From the NCBI RefSeq assembly GCF_900110605.1, contig NZ_FOFI01000004.1:347943-411942 (forward strand): a DNA stretch of 64,000 nucleotides, in the 5' to 3' direction. Positions 1 through 7,226 of this stretch are shown here, piece after piece. The DNA is from Epilithonimonas lactis. GTDB taxonomy: Bacteria; Bacteroidota; Bacteroidia; Flavobacteriales; Weeksellaceae. How positions within the stretch are numbered: the first letter of the stretch is position 1; every line of letters begins with the position of its first letter. A program made the translations under genes and the position numbers. The notes beneath the pieces are model-generated. The model ran no database searches. It was not told the DNA's origin and saw only the letters and a program-made list of their open reading frames with translations.

Positions 1-73
1 CCTTATTCTCTTCGCTATTTCCAAACACGCCAAGAACTGACAACGCATCAAATAAAAAATCAAGAATATTCAT
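1..73 (-). CDS. Partial small protein, 5' end only
   Basis: An open frame on the minus strand starts with ATG at 73 and runs off the left edge; about 24 codons are visible, beginning MNILDFLFDALSVLG. The start lies 3 nt downstream of the stop codon of the RNA methyltransferase gene, so the two are probably co-transcribed and translationally coupled. The N-terminus alternates hydrophobic and acidic residues and has no signal peptide or recognisable motif. I do not recognise the family. The call rests on the tight spacing and the uninterrupted frame. Confidence 0.5.
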   Translation of the reverse strand, partial: MNILDFLFDALSVLGVFGNSEENK

Positions 74-76
74 CTT

Positions 77-1246
77 TTATTCCGCTTCCTTATTTATATA
101 TTTCCCTTTCTTAGAACCATCATACATTTCATATTGCAGGAATCTTGTTTCCAATTTACCATTGAACAATTTGATTTTTCTTGATGGTCTCAATCCGATT
201 TTCTTTGGCGCATCAAGGTCGGCAGAGATCAGCCAAGCCAAAGTGTTTGGATAATGTTGTTTGAAAGTATCACCGATTTTTTTGTAGAAATCATCATCAT
301 TGATGGAAATTCTCTCGTCATATGGCGGATTGAAAACCATCAACAAAGGGAATAGGTCTTTCTCAGATTCGAAGAAGTTTTTGTTTCTAAGTGTGATGAC
401 ATCTTCCATTTCGGCAGCCTCAATATTGACTCTCGCAATGTCCAAAGCATCATAATCGATATCGTAACCTACAATTTTCCCGGTGAATTCTCTCACACGG
501 TTCAATCGCACATCTTTGATGGTTTTGAATAATTCTGCATCGTAGTTTTTCCAGTTTTGGAAACCGAAATTTCTTCTGAAAGTCTGCGCTGGAAGATCCA
601 TGGCGATCATTGCTGCTTCGATCAATAATGTTCCGGAACCGCACATCGGATCAAGAAAGTTGCCTTTTCCGTCCCAACCTGCTAGTTGCAACATTCCTGA
701 AGCCAAAACTTCGTTGATCGGTGCAATGGTTTGTTCCTTTCTGTAGCCACGTTTGAAAAGTGGATCACCAGAACTATCGATAGAAATTGTTACTAATTCT
801 CTATCGATATGAAGATGGAATTTGATGTCCGGATGGTCCTTGTTGACGCTCGGTCTCATCTTATATTTATCTTGGAAATAATCGACGATGGCGTCTTTCA
901 TTTTCAAGGTCATGAACTGAGAATGGTGGAATCTTTCAGAATTTACAGTCGCATCGATGGCAAAAGTCTGGTTTGGTTCCAAAAACTCGTCCCATTCAAA
1001 TTTGAACAATTTATCATAATATTTACTTTCATTATAAGCCTTGAATTCCATGATAGGAATGATGATCTTAACGGCGGTTCTGCAAGAATAATTGAGCTTG
1101 TAAAGGAAACCCAAATCGCCTTCGCAAGTGACTGCACGGTTTTTGACTTCCACATTTTTACCTCCCAATTTCTTGATTTCTTCTGCCAAAATCTGTTCTA
1201 ATCCAAAAAAAGTTTTGACCTGTATCTGAAGATTTTCTATATCCAT
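77..1246 (-). CDS. THUMP-domain class I SAM-dependent RNA methyltransferase (RlmL N-half-like)
   Basis: The 389-residue product resembles the methyltransferase half of RlmL, which makes m2G in 23S rRNA. An N-terminal ferredoxin-like/THUMP region (about 1-160) should bind RNA. The Rossmann-fold methyltransferase follows, with SAM-binding motif FLDPMCGSGTLLIEA near 198-212 and catalytic motif NPPYDER near 307, typical of N2-guanine methyltransferases. There is no second RlmK-like half, as is usual for the short Bacteroidota forms. The gene is transcribed away from the methyltransferase gene at 1349. A TAATTTTG -7 element (1251-1258) is only 4 nt from the ATG, so the transcript may be leaderless. 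The exact modified base is inferred from family membership. Confidence 0.9.
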   Translation of the reverse strand: MDIENLQIQVKTFFGLEQILAEEIKKLGGKNVEVKNRAVTCEGDLGFLYKLNYSCRTAVKIIIPIMEFKAYNESKYYDKLFKFEWDEFLEPNQTFAIDATVNSERFHHSQFMTLKMKDAIVDYFQDKYKMRPSVNKDHPDIKFHLHIDRELVTISIDSSGDPLFKRGYRKEQTIAPINEVLASGMLQLAGWDGKGNFLDPMCGSGTLLIEAAMIAMDLPAQTFRRNFGFQNWKNYDAELFKTIKDVRLNRVREFTGKIVGYDIDYDALDIARVNIEAAEMEDVITLRNKNFFESEKDLFPLLMVFNPPYDERISINDDDFYKKIGDTFKQHYPNTLAWLISADLDAPKKIGLRPSRKIKLFNGKLETRFLQYEMYDGSKKGKYINKEAE

Positions 1247-1250
1247 TCTG

Positions 1251-1258
1251 CAAAATTA
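1251..1258 (-). promoter_or_regulatory. -7 element TAATTTTG of the RNA methyltransferase gene
   Basis: Read on the minus strand this is TAATTTTG, matching the Bacteroidota -7 consensus TAnnTTTG. It ends 4 nt before the ATG at 1246. No convincing -33 TTG is visible at the usual distance. Confidence 0.45.
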
Positions 1259-1314
1259 ATGAATGATAATCGATAAATGATAATTGATTTGAAAAATCTA
1301 TCATCTATATTCTA

Positions 1315-1344
1315 TTTGTCTCACGCCAATTTTCACTATTTTTG
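1315..1344 (+). promoter_or_regulatory. Promoter TTTG-N18-TATTTTTG of the methyltransferase at 1349
   Basis: The -33 TTTG is at 1315-1318 and the -7 TATTTTTG at 1337-1344, with an 18-nt spacer, the same spacing as the rpsF and tRNA promoters in this window. The ATG starts 4 nt after the -7 element, so the mRNA is probably leaderless. This also argues against the longer frame that starts upstream at 1277. Confidence 0.65.
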
Positions 1345-1348
1345 CAAA

Positions 1349-2128
1349 ATGCAATGGTTCGAAGAATGGTTTGATACGCCATATTATCACATACTTTACA
1401 AAAATCACGATTACAAGGAAGCGGAAGAATTTCTGAATCTCTTGACAGACTTTTTAAAAATTGAGAAAAATTCAAAAATAATAGATCTTGCTTGCGGAAA
1501 AGGCAGACATTCAATTTACCTTAATAAGTTAGGTTATGATGTTTTGGGACTTGACCTTTCTGAGCAAAGTATCAATTTTGATAAACAATTCGAGACAGAG
1601 ACTTTGAAGTTTCAGGTTCACGATATGAGAAATCAGATTAAAAGTGAGCCTGTGGATGCAGTTTTCAATCTGTTCACCAGTTTTGGTTATTTCGAAACGG
1701 AAGAGGAAGATAGAAGTGTGTTTCGCTCTGTTTCAGATGTTTTGAAGGACGAAGGCTATTTTGTCCTCGATTTTCTTAATGCAGAATATGTTAAAAGCGT
1801 CATCACGCCAACAGCTTCTATAGAAAGAGAGCATATTATCTTTAATATCAAAAAACATATCGAAGGCGAGTACATCATGAAGGAAATTGATTTTGAAGAT
1901 CAAGGCAAAAAGTTTCATTTTTTCGAAAGGGTCAAATTGACTCGACCAGAAAAAATATTACAATATGCTGAGGAATTTGGTTTTGAATTGGTCAAAAGAT
2001 GGGGCGATTATCAGCTGAATGATTTTGACGAATCGAGTTCGCCAAGGTGTATTAATTTGTTTAAACGTCAGAAGGCGCAAGGCGGAAGAGGAAAGACTTC
2101 CAACCTCCAACTTCCAGCTTCAAACTAA
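1349..2128 (+). CDS. Class I SAM-dependent methyltransferase
   Basis: The start was set at ATG 1349 (MQWFEEWFDTPYYHILY): this is the usual N-terminus of the family and the promoter lies just upstream, so the in-frame codons from 1277 are probably untranslated. The product has 259 residues. A Methyltransf_25-type Rossmann core holds motif I IIDLACGKGRHSIYL (near 38-52) and motif II-like GLDLS. The substrate is unknown; relatives are annotated only as small-molecule or generic methyltransferases. The last ~18 residues (rich in K, G, S, Q) are encoded by a G/A-rich then C/T-rich block (2067-2125) that looks like a dispersed repeat rather than ancestral coding sequence. The ZIP transporter gene starts 5 nt after the stop. 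Confidence 0.85.
   Translation: MQWFEEWFDTPYYHILYKNHDYKEAEEFLNLLTDFLKIEKNSKIIDLACGKGRHSIYLNKLGYDVLGLDLSEQSINFDKQFETETLKFQVHDMRNQIKSEPVDAVFNLFTSFGYFETEEEDRSVFRSVSDVLKDEGYFVLDFLNAEYVKSVITPTASIEREHIIFNIKKHIEGEYIMKEIDFEDQGKKFHFFERVKLTRPEKILQYAEEFGFELVKRWGDYQLNDFDESSSPRCINLFKRQKAQGGRGKTSNLQLPASN
2067..2125. repeat. G/A-rich arm followed by C/T-rich arm (imperfect hairpin)
   Basis: A purine-rich block (about 2067-2094, with GGCGGAAGAGGAAAG) is followed at once by a pyrimidine-rich block (2096-2125, with CTTCCAACCTCCAACTTCC), so the two can pair imperfectly. It encodes the C-terminal tail of the methyltransferase. Blocks of the same composition flank the four-helix-bundle gene at 45719-45750 and 46164-46192. 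Confidence 0.4.
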
Positions 2129-2133
2129 GGATT

Positions 2134-2829
2134 ATGATAATAATTTTACTACTCATATTAAGCGTTTTGGTCGGTGTTTTTCTAGGAAAATATTTCGGAA
2201 GCAAGCAACAGTTTGCGAAGAATCTCCTCATTCTAAGTGCAGGTTTTCTGATCACGATCTGTCTCAACGAGGTTTTTCCAGAAGTTTATGAAACCGGCGG
2301 CCATAATATTGGGATTTTTGTAATCCTTGGTGTTTTGATACAAATGCTGTTGGAAAATCTGACCAAAGGTTTTGAGCACGGCCACGTTCATCATGATTCT
2401 GATGATCATTCGATCATTCCGATTGCGTTAATCGCTGGATTGTTCGTTCACGCTTTTATCGAGGGAATTCCTTTGTCACACGAGAAGGAGACATTTTCGC
2501 CTTACCTTTTGGGAATCCTCTTTCATAACATTCCAATTTCTTTTGTCTTGGGAAGTTTCTTGGCACACAGCAAGAATTTCTCTACTAAATTTTGGGTCAT
2601 CGTTTCTGTCTTTGCTTTGGCTTCACCATTGGGAATGCTGCTAGGAAGATATTTTGATGAAGACCTGAAGGTATATTTCCTGGCCGTAGTTGGCGGTATT
2701 TTCTTACATATTTCAAGCGTTATCATTTTTGAGAGCAATAAGAATCACAAGATGGATTGGCAGAAGATCATCCTTGTGATGGTTGGGGTCGCATTGGCGT
2801 TGACCGGACACCTTTTTCATCACCACTAA
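2134..2829 (+). CDS. ZIP family divalent metal transporter
   Basis: A 231-residue inner-membrane protein with about eight hydrophobic segments, expected to import Zn2+ or related cations into the cytoplasm. The ZIP metal-site helices are present: HAFIEG at 106-111 (helix IV) and HNIP at 131-134 (helix V). A His/Asp-rich cytoplasmic loop, EHGHVHHDSDDH at 81-92, lies between helices III and IV as in many ZIP proteins. The C-terminus ends in HLFHHH, another possible metal ligand cluster. The gene follows the methyltransferase by 5 nt and is probably co-transcribed with it. The length is short but typical of bacterial ZIPs. Metal specificity cannot be read from the sequence. Confidence 0.9.
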   Translation: MIIILLLILSVLVGVFLGKYFGSKQQFAKNLLILSAGFLITICLNEVFPEVYETGGHNIGIFVILGVLIQMLLENLTKGFEHGHVHHDSDDHSIIPIALIAGLFVHAFIEGIPLSHEKETFSPYLLGILFHNIPISFVLGSFLAHSKNFSTKFWVIVSVFALASPLGMLLGRYFDEDLKVYFLAVVGGIFLHISSVIIFESNKNHKMDWQKIILVMVGVALALTGHLFHHH

Positions 2830-2881
2830 AAAACATTTTCTATTCTGACGGGAAAATCTTATTTTTACTCAAATTAATTTG

Positions 2882-3256
2882 ATGGGATTTTTAGACCAAA
2901 TATTCGGAAAGAAAGAGGAGCAGGATCAAACCAAAACACTTTGGAGAAAACTGGAATCCATGAAAGATCTGGATGCCGCTGTGGAACGCTCATTTCAGCA
3001 AAAGGTATTGATATTCAAACACTCGACACGCTGTTTTATCAGCAAGACGGTTTTGAAGTCTTTCGAAAAGCAGATGGAAAATTCTGATAAAGAGCAAACT
3101 TATTATTTCTTGGATCTGATCGTGAATCGTGATATCTCCAACGAAATTGAAAGTCGTTTCGACGTTACACATCAAAGTCCGCAGCTGATCGCCTTGGAAA
3201 ATGGAAAAGCAATTTATAACGCTTCTCACCAAAGTATTGATCTGGATCAGATTTAA
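2882..3256 (+). CDS. ytxJ: Bacillithiol system redox protein YtxJ
   Basis: A 124-residue thioredoxin-fold protein of the YtxJ (DUF2847) family, implicated as a monothiol bacilliredoxin-like factor in bacillithiol redox control. The single active-site cysteine is in FKHSTRCFISK (Cys51 from the chosen start), matching the family's KHSTRC signature. The ATG at 2882 was chosen over the TTG immediately before it. The C-terminal part (SPQLIALENGKAIYNASH) matches the family's cis-Pro loop region. Bacillithiol use is established for many Flavobacteriia and this gene supports it here. It lies between the ZIP transporter and a Crp/Fnr regulator, all on the plus strand. Confidence 0.88.
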   Translation: MGFLDQIFGKKEEQDQTKTLWRKLESMKDLDAAVERSFQQKVLIFKHSTRCFISKTVLKSFEKQMENSDKEQTYYFLDLIVNRDISNEIESRFDVTHQSPQLIALENGKAIYNASHQSIDLDQI

Positions 3257-3287
3257 TCAAAACTATTACATTCAAACATAATCATAG

Positions 3288-3881
3288 ATGGAATATCATA
3301 ATTTCCGCAACCACCTTTCGCAAATATTAGGCGTTCCTATTGCAAGTCTTGAGGTTTGCTCTACTTTTTACGAGATCAAAGAAGTGAAGAAAAACGAGAT
3401 CATCCTAAGAGAAGGCGAGATTTCCGATTCTACTTTTTTCGTGGAAAAAGGTCTGTTGAGAATGTACTCTATCGACAAAGCTGGGAAAGAACACGTGATC
3501 CAATTTGCACCGGAAAACTGGATCATTTCTGATACGACAAGCCAATTGCTGAACGAGAAATCCAGATTTTACATAGAGGCTATCGAGGAAAGTACGGTGA
3601 TCATTACGAAAGAAGGTTTCTTTGAAAATCTGTCCAAGATCTACCCAGATGTTGCAGAGAAAAACCAAAGATTGATGTTCAATCATATCAAGAGTCTGCA
3701 AAATCGTGTCAACGCGTTGATCAGCACAACGGCCGAGGAACGTTACATGGATTTTCTGAAAAAATATCCCAATCTAATGCTGAGAGCACCACAATGGATG
3801 GTGGCTTCTTATCTCGGGATCACGCCCGAAAGTTTGAGTAGAGTAAGAAAAGAATTGGCAAAGAAAAAATTTGAGATCTAA
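3288..3881 (+). CDS. Crp/Fnr family transcriptional regulator
   Basis: A 197-residue regulator with an N-terminal cyclic-nucleotide-binding-like beta-roll (about 25-115; EIILREGEISDSTFFVEKG) and a C-terminal winged helix (about 150-190; WMVASYLGITPESLSRVRKELA). No cysteines suitable for an Fnr Fe-S cluster are seen in the N-terminus, and the canonical RxS cAMP phosphate-binding motif is not evident, so the ligand is unknown. This subgroup is common as small stand-alone regulators in Flavobacteriia. The gene starts 31 nt after ytxJ; control of the neighbouring metal/thiol genes is possible but is only inference. Confidence 0.85.
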   Translation: MEYHNFRNHLSQILGVPIASLEVCSTFYEIKEVKKNEIILREGEISDSTFFVEKGLLRMYSIDKAGKEHVIQFAPENWIISDTTSQLLNEKSRFYIEAIEESTVIITKEGFFENLSKIYPDVAEKNQRLMFNHIKSLQNRVNALISTTAEERYMDFLKKYPNLMLRAPQWMVASYLGITPESLSRVRKELAKKKFEI

Positions 3882-3888
3882 TTTCTCA

Positions 3889-4386
3889 ATGCGATATTTT
3901 CTCTTTCTGATATTACTTTCTGTTCAGGTCTTTTCGCAAACTAAACTCGCAGAAAAGCTTTCCAACAAAACATTTTCTGCAAAAGTCATCGGAATCATGG
4001 ATGGTGATACGATGGAAATTCTTTACAATAATGTTCCTACAAAAATCCGTTTGGCGCACATCGATTGTCCTGAGAAAAGAGGAAAGCAGGCTTTTGGAAA
4101 TAATGCTAAAATCGCCTTGTCAGATCTTTGTTTCGGAAGAATTGTAACGATCAAAGGTGAGAAATATGACCGATACAAAAGATTGATCGCAGTTGTCATC
4201 AATGATAAAAAGCAGAACGTGAATCAGGAAATGATAAAGCTGGGAATGGCTTGGCATTTCACAAAATATTCCAAAGATCCGGTTTATGCAAAACTGGAAA
4301 TTGAAGCCCGAAAAAATAGAGTAGGACTTTGGCAAAATAAAGATTCAATCGAACCTTGGCTTTGGAGAGAAAAAAAGAAAAAATGA
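3889..4386 (+). CDS. Secreted thermonuclease (SNase-like) family protein
   Basis: The start at ATG 3889 (MRYFLFLILLSVQVFSQ) gives a clean signal peptide; the upstream in-frame ATG at 3871 would overlap the regulator gene. The 165-residue product has the staphylococcal nuclease OB fold: DGDTMEI (Ca2+ site region), KIRLAHIDCPE and the C-terminal NRVGLWQ segment. It should cleave DNA and/or RNA in the periplasm or outside the cell. The gene overlaps the downstream acetyltransferase through ATGA, so the two are translationally coupled. Confidence 0.85.
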   Translation: MRYFLFLILLSVQVFSQTKLAEKLSNKTFSAKVIGIMDGDTMEILYNNVPTKIRLAHIDCPEKRGKQAFGNNAKIALSDLCFGRIVTIKGEKYDRYKRLIAVVINDKKQNVNQEMIKLGMAWHFTKYSKDPVYAKLEIEARKNRVGLWQNKDSIEPWLWREKKKK

Positions 4387-4829
4387 ACTACGAAATTTTA
4401 AAAGCAAAAACTACAGATATCCCTGAGTTGTCTCAAATGATGAAGGATTTCTACGCCATCGATCTTTATCCTTTTGATGAAAAAGTGACGAATGAAAACT
4501 TCGCCAAATTCATTAATGAAGAAAAATATGGCGGTTGCTTCAAAATCCTCTTCGAAGGTCAAATTGCGGGCTACATTATTCTTGTAAAATATTTCAGCTT
4601 CGAATTTGGTGGTGAGATCTTGTTTTTGGATGAGTTGTTCATCAAGCCAGAATTTCAGGGAAAATCATTAGGCAAAAAAGCGCTGGAATTTGTTAAAGAT
4701 TATTCGGTTGAAAAGAACTTTAAAGTCGTACTTCTAGAAATCGAAAACCATAATGACAAAGCGAAAAAACTCTATGAACATTATGGTTTCCAAAATCATA
4801 AAAGGAGTTTGATGATCCTTAAAAATTGA
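4383..4829 (+). CDS. GNAT family N-acetyltransferase
   Basis: The start ATG at 4383 overlaps the nuclease stop codon (ATGA). The 148-residue protein has a GNAT fold: the acetyl-CoA pyrophosphate-binding region at about 95-108 (PEFQGKSLGKKALEFV, matching Q/RxxGxG/A) and the C-terminal NHNDKAKKLYEHYGF motif. The acceptor substrate is unknown. The 3' end overlaps the convergent HAD phosphatase gene tail-to-tail by 11 bp, leaving no room for a terminator between them. Confidence 0.85.
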   Translation: MNYEILKAKTTDIPELSQMMKDFYAIDLYPFDEKVTNENFAKFINEEKYGGCFKILFEGQIAGYIILVKYFSFEFGGEILFLDELFIKPEFQGKSLGKKALEFVKDYSVEKNFKVVLLEIENHNDKAKKLYEHYGFQNHKRSLMILKN

Positions 4830-5427
4830 TTCCCAAGTTTCTTAATTCTTCTCCCAGATCTGTTTCCGGTTTGATATGGATTGTTGCAAAACCTAGATTT
4901 TTCGCAGTGGCAATATTTTTTGCATTGTCATCAATGAAAACCGATTCCTCAGCTTTCAGATTATAGCGATTCAATAAAACTTGGAAGATTTCCGGATCTG
5001 GCTTGATGAGTTTCTCTGTTCCAGAAACTACGATCTTTCCTTCGAATACTTTGAAGAAATCGTAGTTTTCCAAAGCGTAAGGAAACGTTTCCTCAGACCA
5101 ATTCGTCAATCCATAAAGATGAAATTTGCCTTCCAGTTTTCTCAGGACTTCAACATTTTTTGGAATGTCGCTTTTCAACATGGTGGTCCAGTTGTCATAA
5201 TATGCACGGATCTCTGTTTCCCAATCTGGATGTTTTTCTATTAGAAATTCGGTTCCTTCTTTCAAAGTTCTGCCTCGGTCTTGCTCGATATTCCATTCAT
5301 CTACCGCAATGTTTTTGAGGAAAAATTCCATCTTCTCATCATCATTAAAATAGGTTTTGAAAAAATACCTCGGATCCCAATCCATCACAACACCTCCGAA
5401 ATCGAATATTATATTTTTAATTTTCAT
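4819..5427 (-). CDS. HAD superfamily (subfamily IA) phosphatase
   Basis: A 202-residue HAD hydrolase. Motif I is IIFDFGGVVMDWD with nucleophile Asp9; the +2 position is Gly rather than Asp, as in the YihX/epoxide-hydrolase-N-like subgroup. Motif III/II elements are VSGTEKLIKPDPEIF (Lys) and the motif IV acidic pair is VFIDDNAKNI. The cap is alpha-helical (residues about 20-90). YihX-type members act on sugar phosphates such as alpha-glucose-1-phosphate, but the substrate here is not determined. The gene follows the adenosine deaminase gene by 2 nt and is very likely co-transcribed with it, so a nucleotide or sugar-phosphate substrate is possible. Confidence 0.85.
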   Translation of the reverse strand: MKIKNIIFDFGGVVMDWDPRYFFKTYFNDDEKMEFFLKNIAVDEWNIEQDRGRTLKEGTEFLIEKHPDWETEIRAYYDNWTTMLKSDIPKNVEVLRKLEGKFHLYGLTNWSEETFPYALENYDFFKVFEGKIVVSGTEKLIKPDPEIFQVLLNRYNLKAEESVFIDDNAKNIATAKNLGFATIHIKPETDLGEELRNLGINF

Positions 5428-5429
5428 TT

Positions 5430-6458
5430 TTAACTATTAATTTCATTAACAACTTCATTCACTTTCTTTAAATAAATTTCCTTCTGCTCATCCGTTGCAA
5501 AAGAATAGTTGAAAGAATTTCTCACCAATGTTACAATCTCTTCTTTTGAAAGATTTAAAGCTTCCTGAACCTTTACGAAATTCGCATTCATATAACCACC
5601 AAAATATGCAGGATCATCAGAGTTCACAGTTGCTTTGATGCCTTTATCCAGAAGCTTTTTCAAAGGATGATTGGTCAGCACATCGGTATTTCTCAATTCC
5701 AGATTGGAAAGCGGACAAACTGTTAAAGCCAAATCTCGTTTGACGATTTCCTGAACCAGATTTTCATCTTCCAAACATCGGTTTCCGTGGTCGATCCTTG
5801 CAACTTTCAAAACGTCGATGGCTTCCCAAATATATTCAGTTGGACCTTCCTCGCCAGCGTGGGCAACGGGAATGTAACCTTCTTTGACAGACACTTCAAA
5901 CACATTTTTGAATTTGCTTGGCGGATTTCCCATTTCGGAAGAATCCAATCCTACAGCTGTGATAAGATCTTTATAAGGAAGTGATTGTTTCAAAGTTTCA
6001 AACGCCGATTCCTCGGACAAATGTCGCAGGTAACTCATGATGAATAACGAATTGATTCCCCACTTTTCCTTTGCATCGATTCTTGCTTTTTGCAAACCGT
6101 TGATCACCGTTTCAAAAGCAATTCCACGTTCTGTATGTGTTTGTGGATCAAACATTATTTCGGTGTGAATCACATTATTTTCATAACATTTTTGATAATA
6201 GGCCATCGCCAGATCATAGAAATCCTGCTCGTGGATCAGAACGCCAGCTCCAGCGTAATAAATATCAAGAAAATCCTGAAGACAAGAGAATTGATAGGCT
6301 TTCTTGACTTCGTCGATGGTTTTGTAAGGAATCGCGATCTGGTTTCTTTGGGCAATCTCGAACATCAGCTCTGGTTCGAAACTTCCTTCGATATGCAAAT
6401 GCAATTCAGCTTTTGGAAGTGCTTTGATAAAATCCTTCATAGTTTTTGATTTATTCAA
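5430..6458 (-). CDS. add: Adenosine deaminase
   Basis: Deaminates adenosine or deoxyadenosine to inosine in purine salvage. The TIM-barrel metal site is complete: HLHIEG (His20, His22) on strand 1, VAHAGEEGP (His and catalytic Glu), DHGNRC and NSDDPAYFG (metal Asp). The length of 342 is usual for bacterial enzymes. ATG at 6440 (MKDFIKALPKAELH) is an alternative start that matches relatives slightly better than the ATG at 6458. The gene is followed 2 nt later by a HAD phosphatase gene. A strong terminator (6466-6496) separates it from the upstream DUF6952 operon. Confidence 0.92.
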   Translation of the reverse strand: MNKSKTMKDFIKALPKAELHLHIEGSFEPELMFEIAQRNQIAIPYKTIDEVKKAYQFSCLQDFLDIYYAGAGVLIHEQDFYDLAMAYYQKCYENNVIHTEIMFDPQTHTERGIAFETVINGLQKARIDAKEKWGINSLFIMSYLRHLSEESAFETLKQSLPYKDLITAVGLDSSEMGNPPSKFKNVFEVSVKEGYIPVAHAGEEGPTEYIWEAIDVLKVARIDHGNRCLEDENLVQEIVKRDLALTVCPLSNLELRNTDVLTNHPLKKLLDKGIKATVNSDDPAYFGGYMNANFVKVQEALNLSKEEIVTLVRNSFNYSFATDEQKEIYLKKVNEVVNEINS

Positions 6459-6465
6459 ATTTAAT

Positions 6466-6496
6466 AAAAAAGGCTTTAGAAATGATTCTAAAGCCT
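6466..6496 (-). terminator. Rho-independent terminator of the peroxiredoxin-thioredoxin-DUF6952 group
   Basis: A perfect 10-bp stem (AGGCTTTAGA at 6471-6480 with TCTAAAGCCT at 6487-6496) with a 6-nt loop. On the minus strand the stem is followed by a T-rich tract (A-run at 6465-6470 on the plus strand), so it ends transcription coming from 6520. Confidence 0.8.
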
Positions 6497-6519
6497 CAAT
6501 ATCATATAAAAGTTAACTT

Positions 6520-6768
6520 TTATTTATCAATGGATCCCATTACTTTTTGAGCAAATGAGTTGAGCGCATCTTTTTCGCTCATTCCATTGTTGACGTTTGC
6601 GTGAACTTCAAGCGCACCGCAAATGTTGGTAATCAATTCTCCCGCAACGTTCAGATCTTCCTCAGAAACATTTCGGAATTCTGAAAAACTTTCCAAAACT
6701 TCCAAAGTCGCTTCCAGATTTTCTGGCGTTTGGTTTTGATAAAACTGTCTTATGATGGGTAATTTCAT
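6520..6768 (-). CDS. DUF6952 family small protein
   Basis: An 82-residue acidic helical protein (MKLPIIRQFYQNQTPENLE at the N-terminus) of a family I recognise as DUF6952, found in Flavobacteriia next to thioredoxin and peroxiredoxin genes. It has no signal peptide, no membrane segment and a single cysteine (in NICGALEVHAN). The order on the minus strand is peroxiredoxin, thioredoxin, this gene, then a terminator. The conserved placement suggests a role in thiol peroxide defence, possibly as a partner or adaptor. No function is established. Confidence 0.8.
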   Translation of the reverse strand: MKLPIIRQFYQNQTPENLEATLEVLESFSEFRNVSEEDLNVAGELITNICGALEVHANVNNGMSEKDALNSFAQKVMGSIDK

Positions 6769-6828
6769 TATTTTAGATTTAAGGATTAAAAAAATTAAAT
6801 GATTAAAAAAAATAGAAACGATTTAATT

Positions 6829-7140
6829 TTAATTCTTAATCTCTGAAAATAATGTAGTCAAACTATCCGCTTTGTTTGTTTGAACCTGGCTTTTCAAAGC
6901 GCCACCTTCGAACACTGCAAACGTTGGCAAATTGTCAACTGTCGCCAACTTTCTGCTTTCTGGCAATTTCTCTGCATCTACGTAATAGAAAGGAATCTCG
7001 TCATTTTCTGAAGCCAATTTTTTGAATTTTGGTTTCATAATCCTGCAGTTTCCACACCACGTTGCACCATACTGAACCATCACTTTATCATTCTCACTTA
7101 CAATCTGTTGCAAGTTGTCTTCTGTAAGTTCTATGTACAT
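6829..7140 (-). CDS. Thioredoxin family protein
   Basis: A 103-residue cytoplasmic thioredoxin. The active site is ATWCGNC (Cys29, Cys32), with Gly-Asn in place of the classical Gly-Pro, and the cis-Pro loop is NLPTFAVFEGG. The N-terminus MYIELTEDNLQQIV has no export signal. The gene lies between a 2-Cys peroxiredoxin and DUF6952, so it probably reduces the peroxiredoxin encoded upstream; that pairing is inferred from position. Confidence 0.92.
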   Translation of the reverse strand: MYIELTEDNLQQIVSENDKVMVQYGATWCGNCRIMKPKFKKLASENDEIPFYYVDAEKLPESRKLATVDNLPTFAVFEGGALKSQVQTNKADSLTTLFSEIKN

Positions 7141-7226
7141 AATTTTATAAATTTAGCAATGTAGCAGTTTACAATTTATCCAATAATCAATTTATTGTTA
7201 AACTGTTACATTTTTTCATTGTTATA

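Noticed and set aside
809..1201. 130-codon plus-strand frame opposite the RNA methyltransferase
   Set aside because: The minus-strand frame shows a complete known enzyme with motifs; the opposite frame has no start signal or recognisable family.
2879..2881. TTG start for ytxJ
   Set aside because: An ATG directly follows in frame and suits the family N-terminus.
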